A stretch of DNA of 45,524 nt from Bacteroidota bacterium (lineage in GTDB: Bacteria > Bacteroidota > Bacteroidia > Chitinophagales > Chitinophagaceae), in NCBI GenBank assembly GCA_018268135.1, contig JAFDXD010000145.1:1-45524 (forward strand), read 5' to 3'. The notes beneath the pieces are model-generated. The model worked only from the letters and a program-made list of their open reading frames with translations, was not told the origin of the DNA and searched no databases. Positions 18,438-27,435 of this stretch are shown here, piece after piece. The translations under genes were made by a program, and so were the position numbers. Positions within the stretch are counted from its first letter, which is position 1; each line of letters starts with the position of its first letter.

Positions 18438-18458
18438 GTCTACTATTTTAGTAGGTTA
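18438..18458. promoter_or_regulatory. Putative Rrf2 operator, site B (cobA operon)
   Basis: GTCTACTATTTTAGTAGGTTA contains the perfect inverted repeat CTACTA-TTT-TAGTAG. It lies immediately before the cobA start, so a bound protein would block transcription or the beginning of the mRNA. It matches site A at 18 of 21 positions. Confidence 0.6.
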
Positions 18459-18508
18459 ATGTTTCATGAATTTATTAATAGGTTATTTCTATTCCCAAAA
18501 AAATTTAT

Positions 18509-19420
18509 TTAGTATAAACCATCTACAGATAAATAGCGCTCACCAGTATCAAAATTAAAAGTGAGAATTTTTGCTCCTTCTGGAATTTCTTTGATTTTTT
18601 TAGCCACGGCTGCCAATGCAGCGCCGGTAGATATCCCTACAAAAATGCCTTCTTCTTTTGCAGCTCTCTGAGCAAAAGAATAGGCTTCATCTTTACCAAC
18701 AGTAATGATGCCGTCCAATATTTCTGTATTCAAAATAGATGGTACAAAATTAGCTCCAAGCCCTTGCAAAGGATGTGGGCCAGGCGCTCCACCACTTAAA
18801 ACAGGAGACAATTCCGGCTCAACTGCAATGACTTTTAAGTTTGGAAATTTTTGTTTTAAAATTTCGGCAACGGCTGTAATATGCCCACCTGTACCTACGC
18901 CGGTAATGATGTAATCCAGACCATCTGCAAAGTCGTTTAGAATTTCTTGTGCAGTTGTATTACGATGAGCGGCTAAATTGGCAGGGTTATCAAACTGCTG
19001 CGGCACCCATGAGTCAGGAGTATTTTTCGCAAGCTCATTTGCGGTATCTACAGCACCTTTCATACCCTTCTCTTTTGGAGTTAATACAAACTCTGCACCA
19101 TAGGCCGCCATTATTTTCCTTCTTTCTACACTCATACTCTCGGGCATTACTAAAATTAATTTATATCCTTTTACTGCAGAAACCAATGCAAGTCCAATAC
19201 CTGTATTTCCGCTTGTTGGTTCAATAATGGTGCTCCCTTTTTTTAATAATCCCTTCTTTTCTGCATCTTCTATCATTGCAAGAGCAATTCTATCTTTTAT
19301 GCTTGCACCGGGGTTGCTTCTTTCTAATTTTATCCATACTTCATTATTGTTACTAAATAATTTATTTAGTCTTACATGCGGTGTGTTGCCAATGGTTTCT
19401 AAAATACTATTTGCTTTCAT
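18509..19420 (-). CDS. cysK: Cysteine synthase A (O-acetylserine sulfhydrylase)
   Basis: PLP enzyme that combines O-acetylserine with sulfide to give cysteine. The 303-residue protein has the PLP lysine in [11 protein letters not shown], the substrate loop [10 protein letters not shown] and the phosphate-binding GVGTGGH. It is the last gene of the cysH-cysD-cysN-cysE-cysK set. A 106-base gap separates it from cysE, in which no hairpin terminator was seen. Confidence 0.95.
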   Translation of the reverse strand: MKANSILETIGNTPHVRLNKLFSNNNEVWIKLERSNPGASIKDRIALAMIEDAEKKGLLKKGSTIIEPTSGNTGIGLALVSAVKGYKLILVMPESMSVERRKIMAAYGAEFVLTPKEKGMKGAVDTANELAKNTPDSWVPQQFDNPANLAAHRNTTAQEILNDFADGLDYIITGVGTGGHITAVAEILKQKFPNLKVIAVEPELSPVLSGGAPGPHPLQGLGANFVPSILNTEILDGIITVGKDEAYSFAQRAAKEEGIFVGISTGAALAAVAKKIKEIPEGAKILTFNFDTGERYLSVDGLY

Positions 19421-19526
19421 TTTAAAATATTTAATTAGTTATTCAATTAGGGTTACAAAATTTATAGTTACATTTTTTTCTTTTCTTACTTGTCCAATTT
19501 TGATACAAGCCATAACGACTTTACTT

Positions 19527-20360
19527 TTAAATTACAAAATTGAATTCTTCAGGTAATGGATTTTTATCTCTGATCTTTATTACACTTTTATGATACACTA
19601 TTGAATGGGAAGGCACGCTGTTGGTAAGCCACACATTTCCGCCAATAATGCTGGAGTGCCCAATAACAGTATCACCACCCAATATTGTTGCGCCTGAATA
19701 TATTACCACATTATCTTCAATAACAGGGTGTCTTCTTTTACAGGCTTGCACTTTTGAAACATTTAATGCGCCTAAGGTTACCCCCTGGTAAATTTTCACG
19801 TTATTGCCAATCACTGATGTTTCTCCAATCACTATCCCTGTGCCATGGTCAATAAAAAAAGATTGCCCAACCTCTGCACCGGGGTGTATGTCTATTCCTG
19901 TTTTACTATGTGCATACTCACTAAGCAAACGAGGTAAAATTTTTATATTCTGCTTATATAATTGATGAGAAATACGATAAACTGCAGTAGCATAAAACCC
20001 GGGGTAAGCTACCAGTACCTCTTCAATAGATTGAGCTGCAGGATCAAATTTGAGTACAGCTTCTGCATCTAATAATAGTAATTCATAAATAGCCGGCAGT
20101 TTTGAAAAAAACATTTCAGTATTTTCTCTTACCTCTTTTTCATCTCTCTTAAGTTCAAATAATAATGCAGAAAAAGTATTTTTCAGTTCATTGTATTGAT
20201 TTGCTAATTTTTTAACATCAGTATATTTTCCTTCATGAGAAGTAAACAGCAGAGAAAAAAGATCTTCCATAAAACATTCTGCTGTTTCCTTATCCGGAAA
20301 AAGAACAAAGCTGTTAGCATTTCTTCTAAAAATCTGTTGTATAAAATCTTGCTCTGTCAT
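19527..20360 (-). CDS. cysE: Serine O-acetyltransferase
   Basis: Acetylates serine from acetyl-CoA to make O-acetylserine for CysK. The 277-residue protein has a helical N-terminal domain and a left-handed beta-helix of hexapeptide repeats (about 160-265) with IDIHPGAEVGQSFFIDHGTG and VIGETSVIGNNVKIYQGVTLG, the serine acetyltransferase signature. The long N-terminal helical region resembles the EpsC/SATase group. It lies between cysN and cysK and probably forms cysteine synthase complex with CysK. The tail ends in FNFVI; an Ile C terminus is the feature by which SATs dock into CysK. Confidence 0.92.
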   Translation of the reverse strand: MTEQDFIQQIFRRNANSFVLFPDKETAECFMEDLFSLLFTSHEGKYTDVKKLANQYNELKNTFSALLFELKRDEKEVRENTEMFFSKLPAIYELLLLDAEAVLKFDPAAQSIEEVLVAYPGFYATAVYRISHQLYKQNIKILPRLLSEYAHSKTGIDIHPGAEVGQSFFIDHGTGIVIGETSVIGNNVKIYQGVTLGALNVSKVQACKRRHPVIEDNVVIYSGATILGGDTVIGHSSIIGGNVWLTNSVPSHSIVYHKSVIKIRDKNPLPEEFNFVI

Positions 20361-20401
20361 ATTATTTTCTTATGAATACTTTATTAATTCTGTTATAAGT
20401 A

Positions 20402-21643
20402 TTACTGTATCATACAAGCTCCTACCGTTACATTACTTGTTTCATCAATGAGTATGGCGCTGCCCGATGTTTTTAAATTCTTGTAACTGTCAAAAGCCAC
20501 TGGTGAAGCGGTTTTTAAGGTAACTTTTACAATATCATTTAATTCGATAGATTCGGGAGCAGCCTGTTTCTCAAATGAATTTACATCCAGGCGGTATGCT
20601 ATATCTTTAATAACGCTTTTTACACGTTTGCTATTTAATTGCAGTAAATATTTATTACCGGGCACCAGTTTTTTCTTATCCATCCAACATAAAATTACCT
20701 CCAATTCATTTTCTACTTTTGGTTTATTATTAGAATGTACTATTACATCTCCCCTGCTTATATCTACATCATCTGCAAGGTGCAATATCACCGGTTGCGG
20801 GGCAAAGGCTTCTTCTACTTTTATGCCATTCACTTCTATTGCAGTAATGGCCGATTCAACACCTGACGGTAAAATGCTAACACTATCCCCAACTTTATAT
20901 ATTCCACTTTGCAACTTGCCAGCATAGCCCCTATAATCATGTAAAGTTTCTGTTTGAGGCCTTATTACATACTGTACGGGAAGCCTTGCATCTGTTAAGT
21001 TAATATCACTTTGTACTTCTACGGATTCTAAAATTTCTAAAAGAGGCTTGCCATCGTACCAGGGAAAGTTGTTACTCTTTTGCACAATATTATCGCCATT
21101 AATGGCGCTGATAGGTATATAAATTACATCTTTCAACCCCAGTGATTTAGCCACTTCTGCATAATCAATTAAAATATTATTGTAAACATCCTGCGAATTA
21201 TTTACCAAATCCATTTTGTTTACAGCTACAACTACATGCGGAATATTTAATAATGATGCAATGATAGAGTGCCGCCTTGTTTGCTCTACCACACCATTTC
21301 TGGCATCTATTAATACAATGGCAAGGTCGGAGTTAGAGGCTCCGGTAACCATGTTTCGGGTATATTGAATATGCCCGGGTGCATCAGCTATGATAAATTT
21401 TCTTTTGGGAGTAGAAAAATATTTGTAGGCTACGTCTATGGTAATTCCCTGCTCTCTCTCTGCCCTTAGCCCATCGGTAAGCAGGGCAAGGTCTATTTCG
21501 CCATCTTCTTTATGCTTACTTTGCTTTTCTATTGCTTCCAGGTGGTCTATCATGATAGATTTACTATCATACAGCAAACGCCCTATCAGCGTACTTTTTC
21601 CGTCATCTACACTACCGGCGGTTATAAATCTTAAAATATCCAT
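20402..21643 (-). CDS. cysN: Sulfate adenylyltransferase subunit 1 (GTPase)
   Basis: GTP-hydrolysing subunit of ATP sulfurylase, which activates sulfate to APS together with CysD. The 413-residue protein has the GTPase motifs GSVDDGKST (P-loop), DAPGHIQYTRNM (G3) and NKMDL (G4), followed by two beta-barrel domains as in elongation factors. There is no fused APS kinase domain (CysC), consistent with direct reduction of APS by CysH. It is 61 bases behind cysD. Confidence 0.95.
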   Translation of the reverse strand: MDILRFITAGSVDDGKSTLIGRLLYDSKSIMIDHLEAIEKQSKHKEDGEIDLALLTDGLRAEREQGITIDVAYKYFSTPKRKFIIADAPGHIQYTRNMVTGASNSDLAIVLIDARNGVVEQTRRHSIIASLLNIPHVVVAVNKMDLVNNSQDVYNNILIDYAEVAKSLGLKDVIYIPISAINGDNIVQKSNNFPWYDGKPLLEILESVEVQSDINLTDARLPVQYVIRPQTETLHDYRGYAGKLQSGIYKVGDSVSILPSGVESAITAIEVNGIKVEEAFAPQPVILHLADDVDISRGDVIVHSNNKPKVENELEVILCWMDKKKLVPGNKYLLQLNSKRVKSVIKDIAYRLDVNSFEKQAAPESIELNDIVKVTLKTASPVAFDSYKNLKTSGSAILIDETSNVTVGACMIQ

Positions 21644-21704
21644 ATTATTAATTCTTAATTTTTAATTCTAAAAATTCAATTTGTTTCCTACTCAAAAATT
21701 ATGT

Positions 21705-22613
21705 TTAAAAATATCCGTTTTTCTTTCTGTCTTCCATTGCAGCTTCGCTTACTTTATCATCAATTCTTGTTTCGCCACGTTCGCTTGTTTTGGTAGCGGT
21801 TATTTCCGAAATAATATCATCAATGGTTGTTGCATTCGACTCTACTGCAGCAGTACAGGTCATATCGCCCACGGTTCTGTAGCGCACTTTTTTTACCGAT
21901 ACTTTATCTGTGGCATCTAATTTTATAAAAGAGGAGGTAGCCACCAATTGCCCTTCATGCTCCAATACTTCTCTATTATGTGCAAAATAAATTGAGGGCA
22001 AATCAATATTTTCTTTTTTAATATAGTTCCAAATATCAAGTTCGGTCCAGTTGCTAATGGGGAATACTCTTACATTCTCACCTTTATGAATTTTTCCATT
22101 ATAAATATTCCATAGTTCGGGGCGTTGCAATTTGGGATCCCATTGACCAAATTCATCTCTTACCGAAAATATTCTTTCTTTTGCCCTGGCCTTTTCCTCA
22201 TCTCTGCGTGCCCCGCCAATACAGGCATCCAATTTAAATTCGTCAATAGCATCAAGCAATGTGTAGGTTTGTAATGCATTGCGGCTGGCAAACTTACCTT
22301 TTGGCTCCGTTAAATGTTTGGCCTTAATGGTATCCTCTACTTTTCTTACGATTAATTTTTCATCAATAGTTTGTGCCAGTTTATCTCTAAAGGCAAGAGC
22401 CTCCGGAAAATTATGACCGGTATCAATATGCATTAGTGGAAAAGGAAATTTTCCCGGCCTGAATGCTTTCAAGGCAAGATGCACCAATACAATGGAGTCT
22501 TTTCCTCCACTAAAAAGTAAAGCAGGCCTTTCAAATTGCCCTGCAACTTCTCTAAATATATGTATAGACTCCGACTCAAGTTGTTCTAAATAATCTAATC
22601 TGTATTTGCTCAT
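21705..22613 (-). CDS. cysD: Sulfate adenylyltransferase subunit 2
   Basis: Catalytic subunit of ATP sulfurylase forming APS from sulfate and ATP. The 302-residue protein is of the PP-loop ATPase fold with LLFSGGKDSIVLVHLA near the N terminus, and has HIDTGHNFPEAL and GGARRDEEKARAKERIFS. It ends in the family-typical AAMEDRKKNGYF. It lies 28 bases downstream of cysH and upstream of cysN in the same unit. Confidence 0.95.
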   Translation of the reverse strand: MSKYRLDYLEQLESESIHIFREVAGQFERPALLFSGGKDSIVLVHLALKAFRPGKFPFPLMHIDTGHNFPEALAFRDKLAQTIDEKLIVRKVEDTIKAKHLTEPKGKFASRNALQTYTLLDAIDEFKLDACIGGARRDEEKARAKERIFSVRDEFGQWDPKLQRPELWNIYNGKIHKGENVRVFPISNWTELDIWNYIKKENIDLPSIYFAHNREVLEHEGQLVATSSFIKLDATDKVSVKKVRYRTVGDMTCTAAVESNATTIDDIISEITATKTSERGETRIDDKVSEAAMEDRKKNGYF

Positions 22614-22641
22614 TTACTTTAATATTTTAATATTATTATGA

Positions 22642-23355
22642 TTAAGAAGCATGAAGCCCACATTCTTTTTTATCAGCACTTTCCCACCACCATCTTCCGG
22701 CTCTAAAGTCTTCTCCTGGTTTAATAGCACGGGTACAGGGGGCGCAGCCGATGCTTACAAAGCCTTTGTCGTGCAAAGAATTGTATGGAATATTATTGCT
22801 ACGAATATATTGTTCTACCTGTTCTGTAGTCCAATGCAGCAGCGGATGATATTTTATTATCTGGTTAACCTCATCCCACTCTATCTGTTGTAAATGCTGC
22901 CGGCTAGCAGAATGTTCGGCTCGTAAACCAGTAATCCAAACTTCATTTCCCGCCAGGGCTCTTTTTAAAGGTTCTACTTTTCTTATATTACAACATTCTT
23001 TGCGGTTGTCTATCGATTCATAAAAAGAGTTGGGGCCTTTAGCTGCAATAAAATTCTGCAAATTGGTTGCATTAGGGTAGTATGCTTTAATATGTGTATT
23101 ATACCGCTCGTTTGTACTGCTCCACACCGAGTAAGTTTCAGAAAACATCCTGCCGGTATCTAATGTAAAAATTGATATGGCTAATTTATTTTGCAAAATA
23201 TCGTGAGTGATTACCTGGTCTTCATAACTAAAGCTGCTGGAAAAGGTAACCTTGCCGGGAAACTCATTGGCAATAAACTCCAAAGCTTTAGCAGGTATTA
23301 GTCCACTTATTTGGTAGATTAAAGATGTAATACTATTTTTATGATGGTTACTCAT
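22642..23355 (-). CDS. cysH: Adenylyl-sulfate (APS) reductase
   Basis: Reduces activated sulfate to sulfite with thioredoxin-type electrons. The 237-residue PP-loop protein has Cys121-Cys122 in KECCNIRKVEPL and Cys204/Cys207 in GCAPC, the four [4Fe-4S] ligands found in APS reductases but not in enterobacterial PAPS reductases. The catalytic Cys232 is in KECGLH. The lack of a cysC gene nearby agrees with APS as substrate. It is the first gene of the cysH-D-N-E-K unit. A candidate operator (site C) lies in its promoter and another (site D) within codons 12-18. Confidence 0.93.
   Translation of the reverse strand: MSNHHKNSITSLIYQISGLIPAKALEFIANEFPGKVTFSSSFSYEDQVITHDILQNKLAISIFTLDTGRMFSETYSVWSSTNERYNTHIKAYYPNATNLQNFIAAKGPNSFYESIDNRKECCNIRKVEPLKRALAGNEVWITGLRAEHSASRQHLQQIEWDEVNQIIKYHPLLHWTTEQVEQYIRSNNIPYNSLHDKGFVSIGCAPCTRAIKPGEDFRAGRWWWESADKKECGLHAS
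23301..23321. promoter_or_regulatory. Putative Rrf2 operator, site D (inside cysH)
   Basis: GTCCACTTATTTGGTAGATTA matches site C over its first 14 bases without a difference and the other sites over the conserved core, although it codes for residues 12-18 of CysH. Together with site C it could allow a second contact. It may also be chance constrained by coding, so confidence is lower. Confidence 0.4.
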
Positions 23356-23462
23356 TTAAAAAAAAATTAAACTACGATTGAAACAAAAAATGATGTTTGG
23401 GATATTTACAAGTACATACAGTTGCTATAAATGCTTTACCCAGGTTGCAAAATTTTTGAATA

Positions 23463-23495
23463 CAAATTATAAAGTCCACTTATTTGATAGACAAA
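23463..23495 (-). promoter_or_regulatory. Candidate cysH promoter spanning operator site C
   Basis: On the minus strand a TTTG (-33 type, 23492-23495) is followed after 20 bases by TATAATTTG (23463-23471), one base longer than the strict TAnnTTTG. Operator-like site C, GTCCACTTATTTGATAGACAA (23474-23494), fills the spacer exactly, the place where a repressor would exclude RNA polymerase. Confidence 0.5.
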
Positions 23496-23617
23496 ACTAT
23501 GGTACAAAAGTTAAAAAATGAAATTAAAGTTTATAAGTTGCCACCCAAGGCCAACTTACCTATATTTAAATGGCTGAAATATATGGGTTTATACAATTCA
23601 AATAATTTCAACAAACG

Positions 23618-23651
23618 TTTGCATAAAAATTAGAGATAATCTATAAATTTG
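23618..23651 (+). promoter_or_regulatory. Bacteroidota promoter of the Rrf2 gene
   Basis: TTTG at 23618-23621, 22 bases, then TAAATTTG at 23644-23651: both elements of the Bacteroidota consensus at usual spacing. The ATG follows 5 bases later, so the mRNA is almost leaderless. The rest of the 301-base cysH/Rrf2 divergent gap holds site C and no gene. Confidence 0.6.
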
Positions 23652-23656
23652 AAGCG

Positions 23657-24067
23657 ATGATTTCAAAAAAAACACAATATGGCTTAAAGGCGCTGGGTTA
23701 CCTAGCGGGGCAATACGGCAAAGGGCCGGTATTAATTGCTGATATTGCTAAAAACAAAAAAATACCTATTAAGTTTTTAGAAACTATTTTACTTCAACTG
23801 AAGCAAAATAAAATTCTTGAAAGCAAAAAAGGCAAAGGAGGAGGATATTACCTTGCAGAGTCGCCAAAAAAAATTCCGTTAGCTACGGTTTACCGGATAA
23901 TAGAAGGCCCAATAGCGATGCTGCCATGCGTTAGCTTAAACTTTTATGCAAAATGCAAAGATTGTAATGAAAAAAACTGCGGGCTCAACCGTATGATGAT
24001 ACTTACAAGAGATGCAACCCTAAAAGTATTGTATAAAAAAACACTTTACGATCTTATTGACACCTAA
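23657..24067 (+). CDS. Rrf2 family transcriptional regulator
   Basis: A 136-residue winged-helix DNA-binding protein beginning MISKKTQYGLKALGYLA, with the Rrf2 wing KGKGGGYYLAESP. Four cysteines follow (91, 100, 103, 108: PCVSLNFYAKCKDC then NC), which could bind an Fe-S cluster or sense thiols, as in IscR- or CymR-like relatives. It is divergent from the cysH operon and is the obvious candidate to bind the repeated 21-base motif at sites A-D. Control of sulfur assimilation is inferred from position; CymR of Firmicutes is a known precedent for Rrf2 control of cysteine metabolism. Its stop overlaps dinB's stop convergently by 3-4 bases. Confidence 0.88.
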   Translation: MISKKTQYGLKALGYLAGQYGKGPVLIADIAKNKKIPIKFLETILLQLKQNKILESKKGKGGGYYLAESPKKIPLATVYRIIEGPIAMLPCVSLNFYAKCKDCNEKNCGLNRMMILTRDATLKVLYKKTLYDLIDT

Positions 24068-25209
24068 TTGGATGAAGCCCTCTTGACTACTTTTTTTCCA
24101 AATCGGTTTTTTACTGCATCAATGGCTTTATACAAATCTTTTTTTCTTTCTACATCATGAAACAAATTCGTTTGTACAGCATCGTTAGTTAACTCACTTA
24201 GCCGCACACCCAACAGCCTCACCGGTATCCCTTTTTTATATAATTTATTAAACAGGTCTTTTACTACCGGAATAATTTCATCATCTCCTGATGTGTAAGG
24301 AATAGTAGTTTGCCGGCTATTGGTTTCAAAATCGTGGTAGCGAATTTTTACAGCCACACAGCCTGCTACTTTTGCATCGTCTCTTAACTCATAGCAAATT
24401 TTTTCTGTAAGCCTTACCAGTTCTGACTTTAAAAAATCTATATCCCTTGTATTTTCACTAAAGGTATTTTCAGATGAAATAGATTTAGCCTCGTGGTAAG
24501 GGCATACTTCACCGGTGTGTATCCCCCGGCTTTTTTGCCAAAGTTCAATACCCCATTTGCCTAACCTCTCTTCCAGTATTTCTACCGGCGTAGCTGCAAT
24601 ATCCTTTATTGTATAAATATTCATTGATTTTAAAACTACTTCTGTTTGCTCGCCTACTCCCGGTATTTCGCCTGCTGCAAGAGGCGCTAAAAATTCTTTT
24701 TCTTTGCCAAATGGTATTTGCAAATATCCATTGGGCTTTGCCTGGTTAGTAGCAATTTTTGCCATCATTTTATTGGAAGCAAGGCCAAAAGAAATGGGCA
24801 AACCTGTTGTTTCCATTATTTCTTTTCGCAAATCGATTGTCCATTGCAGGGGGTTAAAAAATTTTCCCATGCCAGTGAGGTCTAAGTAAAATTCATCTAC
24901 AGATGCTTTTTCAAACAAGGGTGCTTTATCGGCAATAATCTGTGTAACCCAGCGTGAATACCGGCTATACTCAGCATAATTACCTTTAATAAAAACAGCC
25001 TGTGGGCAAAGCTGCCTGGCTTTTACAGATGGCATTGCTGAGTGCACCCCAAATTTTCTTGCTACATAATTACAAGCGGCAACCACCCCCCTGTCGCTTC
25101 CTCCAACTATTACAGGCTTTTCTTTTAATGCAGGGTTGTTTAACATCTCTACCGATGCAAAAAAAGAATCGAGGTCAAAATGAGCTATGATTCGCTGGGC
25201 TGCACTCAC
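24064..25209 (-). CDS. dinB: DNA polymerase IV (Y-family)
   Basis: Translesion DNA polymerase. The 381-residue protein has the Y-family motifs IAHFDLDSFFASVEM with the metal-binding Asp, YVARKFGVHSAMP, and SVDEFYLDLTG carrying the catalytic Asp-Glu pair. A helix-hairpin-helix region (GEIPGVGEQTEVVL) and a little-finger domain with KIRYHDFET follow. There is no evident beta-clamp-binding motif at the very end, though NLFHD at about residue 345 could act as one. The product is near the normal DinB length. It converges with the Rrf2 gene. Confidence 0.93.
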   Translation of the reverse strand: MSAAQRIIAHFDLDSFFASVEMLNNPALKEKPVIVGGSDRGVVAACNYVARKFGVHSAMPSVKARQLCPQAVFIKGNYAEYSRYSRWVTQIIADKAPLFEKASVDEFYLDLTGMGKFFNPLQWTIDLRKEIMETTGLPISFGLASNKMMAKIATNQAKPNGYLQIPFGKEKEFLAPLAAGEIPGVGEQTEVVLKSMNIYTIKDIAATPVEILEERLGKWGIELWQKSRGIHTGEVCPYHEAKSISSENTFSENTRDIDFLKSELVRLTEKICYELRDDAKVAGCVAVKIRYHDFETNSRQTTIPYTSGDDEIIPVVKDLFNKLYKKGIPVRLLGVRLSELTNDAVQTNLFHDVERKKDLYKAIDAVKNRFGKKVVKRASSN

Positions 25210-25280
25210 AATTATAAAAATTAATTTTTTCTTGTTGAAACAATAATGGACAAGTTACCGAATGTAGTTTCTCTTACCAT

Positions 25281-25796
25281 CTATCCGTAAATATCAAGCA
25301 GGCCATCCGGAATATCAACAAATATTTTTTTGCTTTTTTTATCTACCTCCAAAAGATTTTCATCATGCACAGGAATCATGGCTTCGTTGCCTTTATACAG
25401 TATGGTGCACAATACCTGGTGAGGCTGTTCTATCACTTCAATTATTTCTCCTAAGTCTGTATCATCACTCACTAAATGAAAGCCCAATAATGCAATAGGA
25501 GATGATTTAGCAGAAAATTTATTGAAGTCTTCTGCATTAAGCCATACTGTTTTTGGAGTAAGTTTTCGGGCAACTTCTACTACATCTATCCCTTCTAATT
25601 TTATGATGGTTTCACTGTCATTTTTAATTTTTGCAGATTCAATAAAATAGGGCAACAGGCTATCTTTTTTTTCTTCAATAAAAATAGTTTCAAGCCCCTT
25701 AAGAGATGTTTTTTTACCAAGGCTGTGTTGCAATACCAGGTGGCCTTTGAGGCCGGAGCTTGCTGCCAACTTTCCTATTTTAAAATATTGCTGCAT
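25281..25796 (-). CDS. rimM: Ribosome maturation factor RimM
   Basis: Assists assembly of the 30S head through binding S19. The 171-residue protein has the N-terminal RimM barrel (YFKIGKLAASSGLKGHLVL) and the C-terminal PRC-like barrel ending in MIPVHDENLLEVD and FVDIPDGLLDIY, all family-typical. It lies downstream of rpsP as in many bacteria but is separated from it by 126 bases containing a hairpin terminator, so read-through would be partial. trmD, often next, is not here. Confidence 0.93.
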   Translation of the reverse strand: MQQYFKIGKLAASSGLKGHLVLQHSLGKKTSLKGLETIFIEEKKDSLLPYFIESAKIKNDSETIIKLEGIDVVEVARKLTPKTVWLNAEDFNKFSAKSSPIALLGFHLVSDDTDLGEIIEVIEQPHQVLCTILYKGNEAMIPVHDENLLEVDKKSKKIFVDIPDGLLDIYG

Positions 25797-25864
25797 GATA
25801 TAAGTGTAAGTTACTTTATTTATAAAAGGTAAAAAAATGTAGGACGGGAGGATGGAATTAAATG

Positions 25865-25898
25865 AAAAAGTCTTGCAACAAATAGCTGCAAGACTTTA
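25865..25898 (-). terminator. Terminator or attenuator between rpsP and rimM
   Basis: Perfect stem AAAGTCTTGCA / TGCAAGACTTT on the minus strand followed by more T's. It lies after rpsP and before rimM and so could lower rimM expression relative to rpsP. Confidence 0.75.
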
Positions 25899-25922
25899 AT
25901 GAATTGACGTGGCAGAGGTAGT

Positions 25923-26417
25923 TTATTCGTCTGTCTTTGTTTCTTCAGATGCTTCCGGCGCTTCTGTTGCAGGAGCTGCTGGTGCTTCGTTTGCTGTTTT
26001 TTCTACAACTTTTTTTACAACTGGAGCATTGCGTTTGTCGGCATGTGCTTTTTTATGAGCACCCTGGCGGCGTGATACAGTAGCATCATGCTCAGTGCTC
26101 CACTTGGTAAATTTTTCCATTGCTACGGCCGTATCAAACAAGCCGAGGCTTACGCCACGCAATAAATGTTTAAGGTACAATACTCCTTTAAAAGAAAGGA
26201 TGCGGCGTACAGTATCGGTGGGTTGAGCACCTTTTTGTAACCAGTCCAATGCTTTTTGACGATCGATCTGGATAGTGGCCGGAACGGTCAAAGGATTGTA
26301 AGAACCTAATTTTTGAATAAATTTACCATCACGTGGGCTACGGGCATCCGCAATTACAATGAAGTAAAATGGCCTCTTTTTAGAGCCATGGCGTTGTAAT
26401 CTCATCTTTACAGCCAT
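25923..26417 (-). CDS. rpsP: 30S ribosomal protein S16
   Basis: Ribosomal protein S16. The chosen ATG at 26417 gives 164 residues starting MAVKMRLQRHGSKKRPFYFIV, the conserved S16 N terminus; a longer in-frame start at 26480 would add 21 non-conserved residues and is rejected. The conserved core ends near residue 85, followed by a Lys-rich and then Ala/Glu-rich tail (about residues 115-164) typical of Bacteroidota S16 proteins. A hairpin terminator follows before rimM. Confidence 0.93.
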   Translation of the reverse strand: MAVKMRLQRHGSKKRPFYFIVIADARSPRDGKFIQKLGSYNPLTVPATIQIDRQKALDWLQKGAQPTDTVRRILSFKGVLYLKHLLRGVSLGLFDTAVAMEKFTKWSTEHDATVSRRQGAHKKAHADKRNAPVVKKVVEKTANEAPAAPATEAPEASEETKTDE

Positions 26418-26553
26418 AAAAATAGAAATTTTCTTGGTTGTTAATAAATAGGGTTTAATTTCCTTAAAAAAGGAGGGCAAATATAATAATATGGCAGGTA
26501 TAATCCAAACAAATAATTCAATTTTGATTAATTATTAATTTATTCATACCAGT

Positions 26554-27426
26554 TTATCGCTTGCCCGGGTGAAAAATACGACTCAGATTAAAACCAAATC
26601 GAATATCTCCATGTAAAAATTTACCATAGGTTTCGTATAAAAAGGCACGCTCATTCATACCATTTGCATTTGAAAAATGAAGCTGAAATACATGGCCGCC
26701 GGTTCCAATATCTATCCCTACAGATAGTGGATTATGGCTAATATTACTTAAGCCACTTAGCACATCATGATAGTCAAGCGTAAGTGCCATACGCTTACTT
26801 ATTTTATACCTTACCCCCAGGCCCGGGGCAAAAATATTTTTGGATTCGCCATTAAAAACCGAATTACTGTGTACAAAAACAGGGCTCAGTTGTGCCGAAA
26901 ATTTGTCATTAAACTTTCGCCCGGCCAATAATTGCACGTAATAAGAAACACGGTCAGCAAAGGAAGGAGCAGGGGTTACAAAACTTTTTTCTGTCCATAC
27001 AGTAGATCCGGCTACTATCACAAGCGAAATCAACTTTGGTTTTTCTCCGGTAGATTGTTGCATTAATCGCCACTTTACAAATCCATCTAATTCTTTTCGG
27101 AAAGTGCTTCTGCCAATACCTACAGTAAAATTATCTGATACACCATAATCAAAGCCCAGCCGCATGGATGCTTCATCTAAACCAAACAATTGTTTCAGCC
27201 CCTCATTTACATAACCAAAGCGGTGCATAATTCTTAAATCGAGGCTGCCTTTGTGCAGCATCTCTACTGATTGAGCATTAATTACCCTGGTAGATTTAAA
27301 AATACCATACACTTTACCTGCATCTGTCTCCTGATGCATTGGAAGTAATTTATTATAGGCACTATCTTGTGCAAACAAAAAACAACCTTGCAGTAAACCC
27401 AATACCATCAATGATACTTTCTTCAT
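26554..27426 (-). CDS. DUF5777 family beta-barrel protein
   Basis: A 290-residue protein with a signal peptide ending in LFAQ and then alternating strands typical of an outer-membrane beta-barrel (MRLGFDYGVSDNFTVGIGRS, GLGVRYKISKRMALTLDYHD). It matches the Bacteroidota DUF5777 pattern, including FKSTRVINAQSVEMLHKGSL near the start and VFQLHFSNANGMNE near the end. Function is unknown. It follows the SprB-repeat/haem lipoprotein gene by 9 bases, so the two are co-transcribed and may form an envelope redox or surface module. Confidence 0.75.
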   Translation of the reverse strand: MKKVSLMVLGLLQGCFLFAQDSAYNKLLPMHQETDAGKVYGIFKSTRVINAQSVEMLHKGSLDLRIMHRFGYVNEGLKQLFGLDEASMRLGFDYGVSDNFTVGIGRSTFRKELDGFVKWRLMQQSTGEKPKLISLVIVAGSTVWTEKSFVTPAPSFADRVSYYVQLLAGRKFNDKFSAQLSPVFVHSNSVFNGESKNIFAPGLGVRYKISKRMALTLDYHDVLSGLSNISHNPLSVGIDIGTGGHVFQLHFSNANGMNERAFLYETYGKFLHGDIRFGFNLSRIFHPGKR

Positions 27427-27435
27427 AAAAAATTT

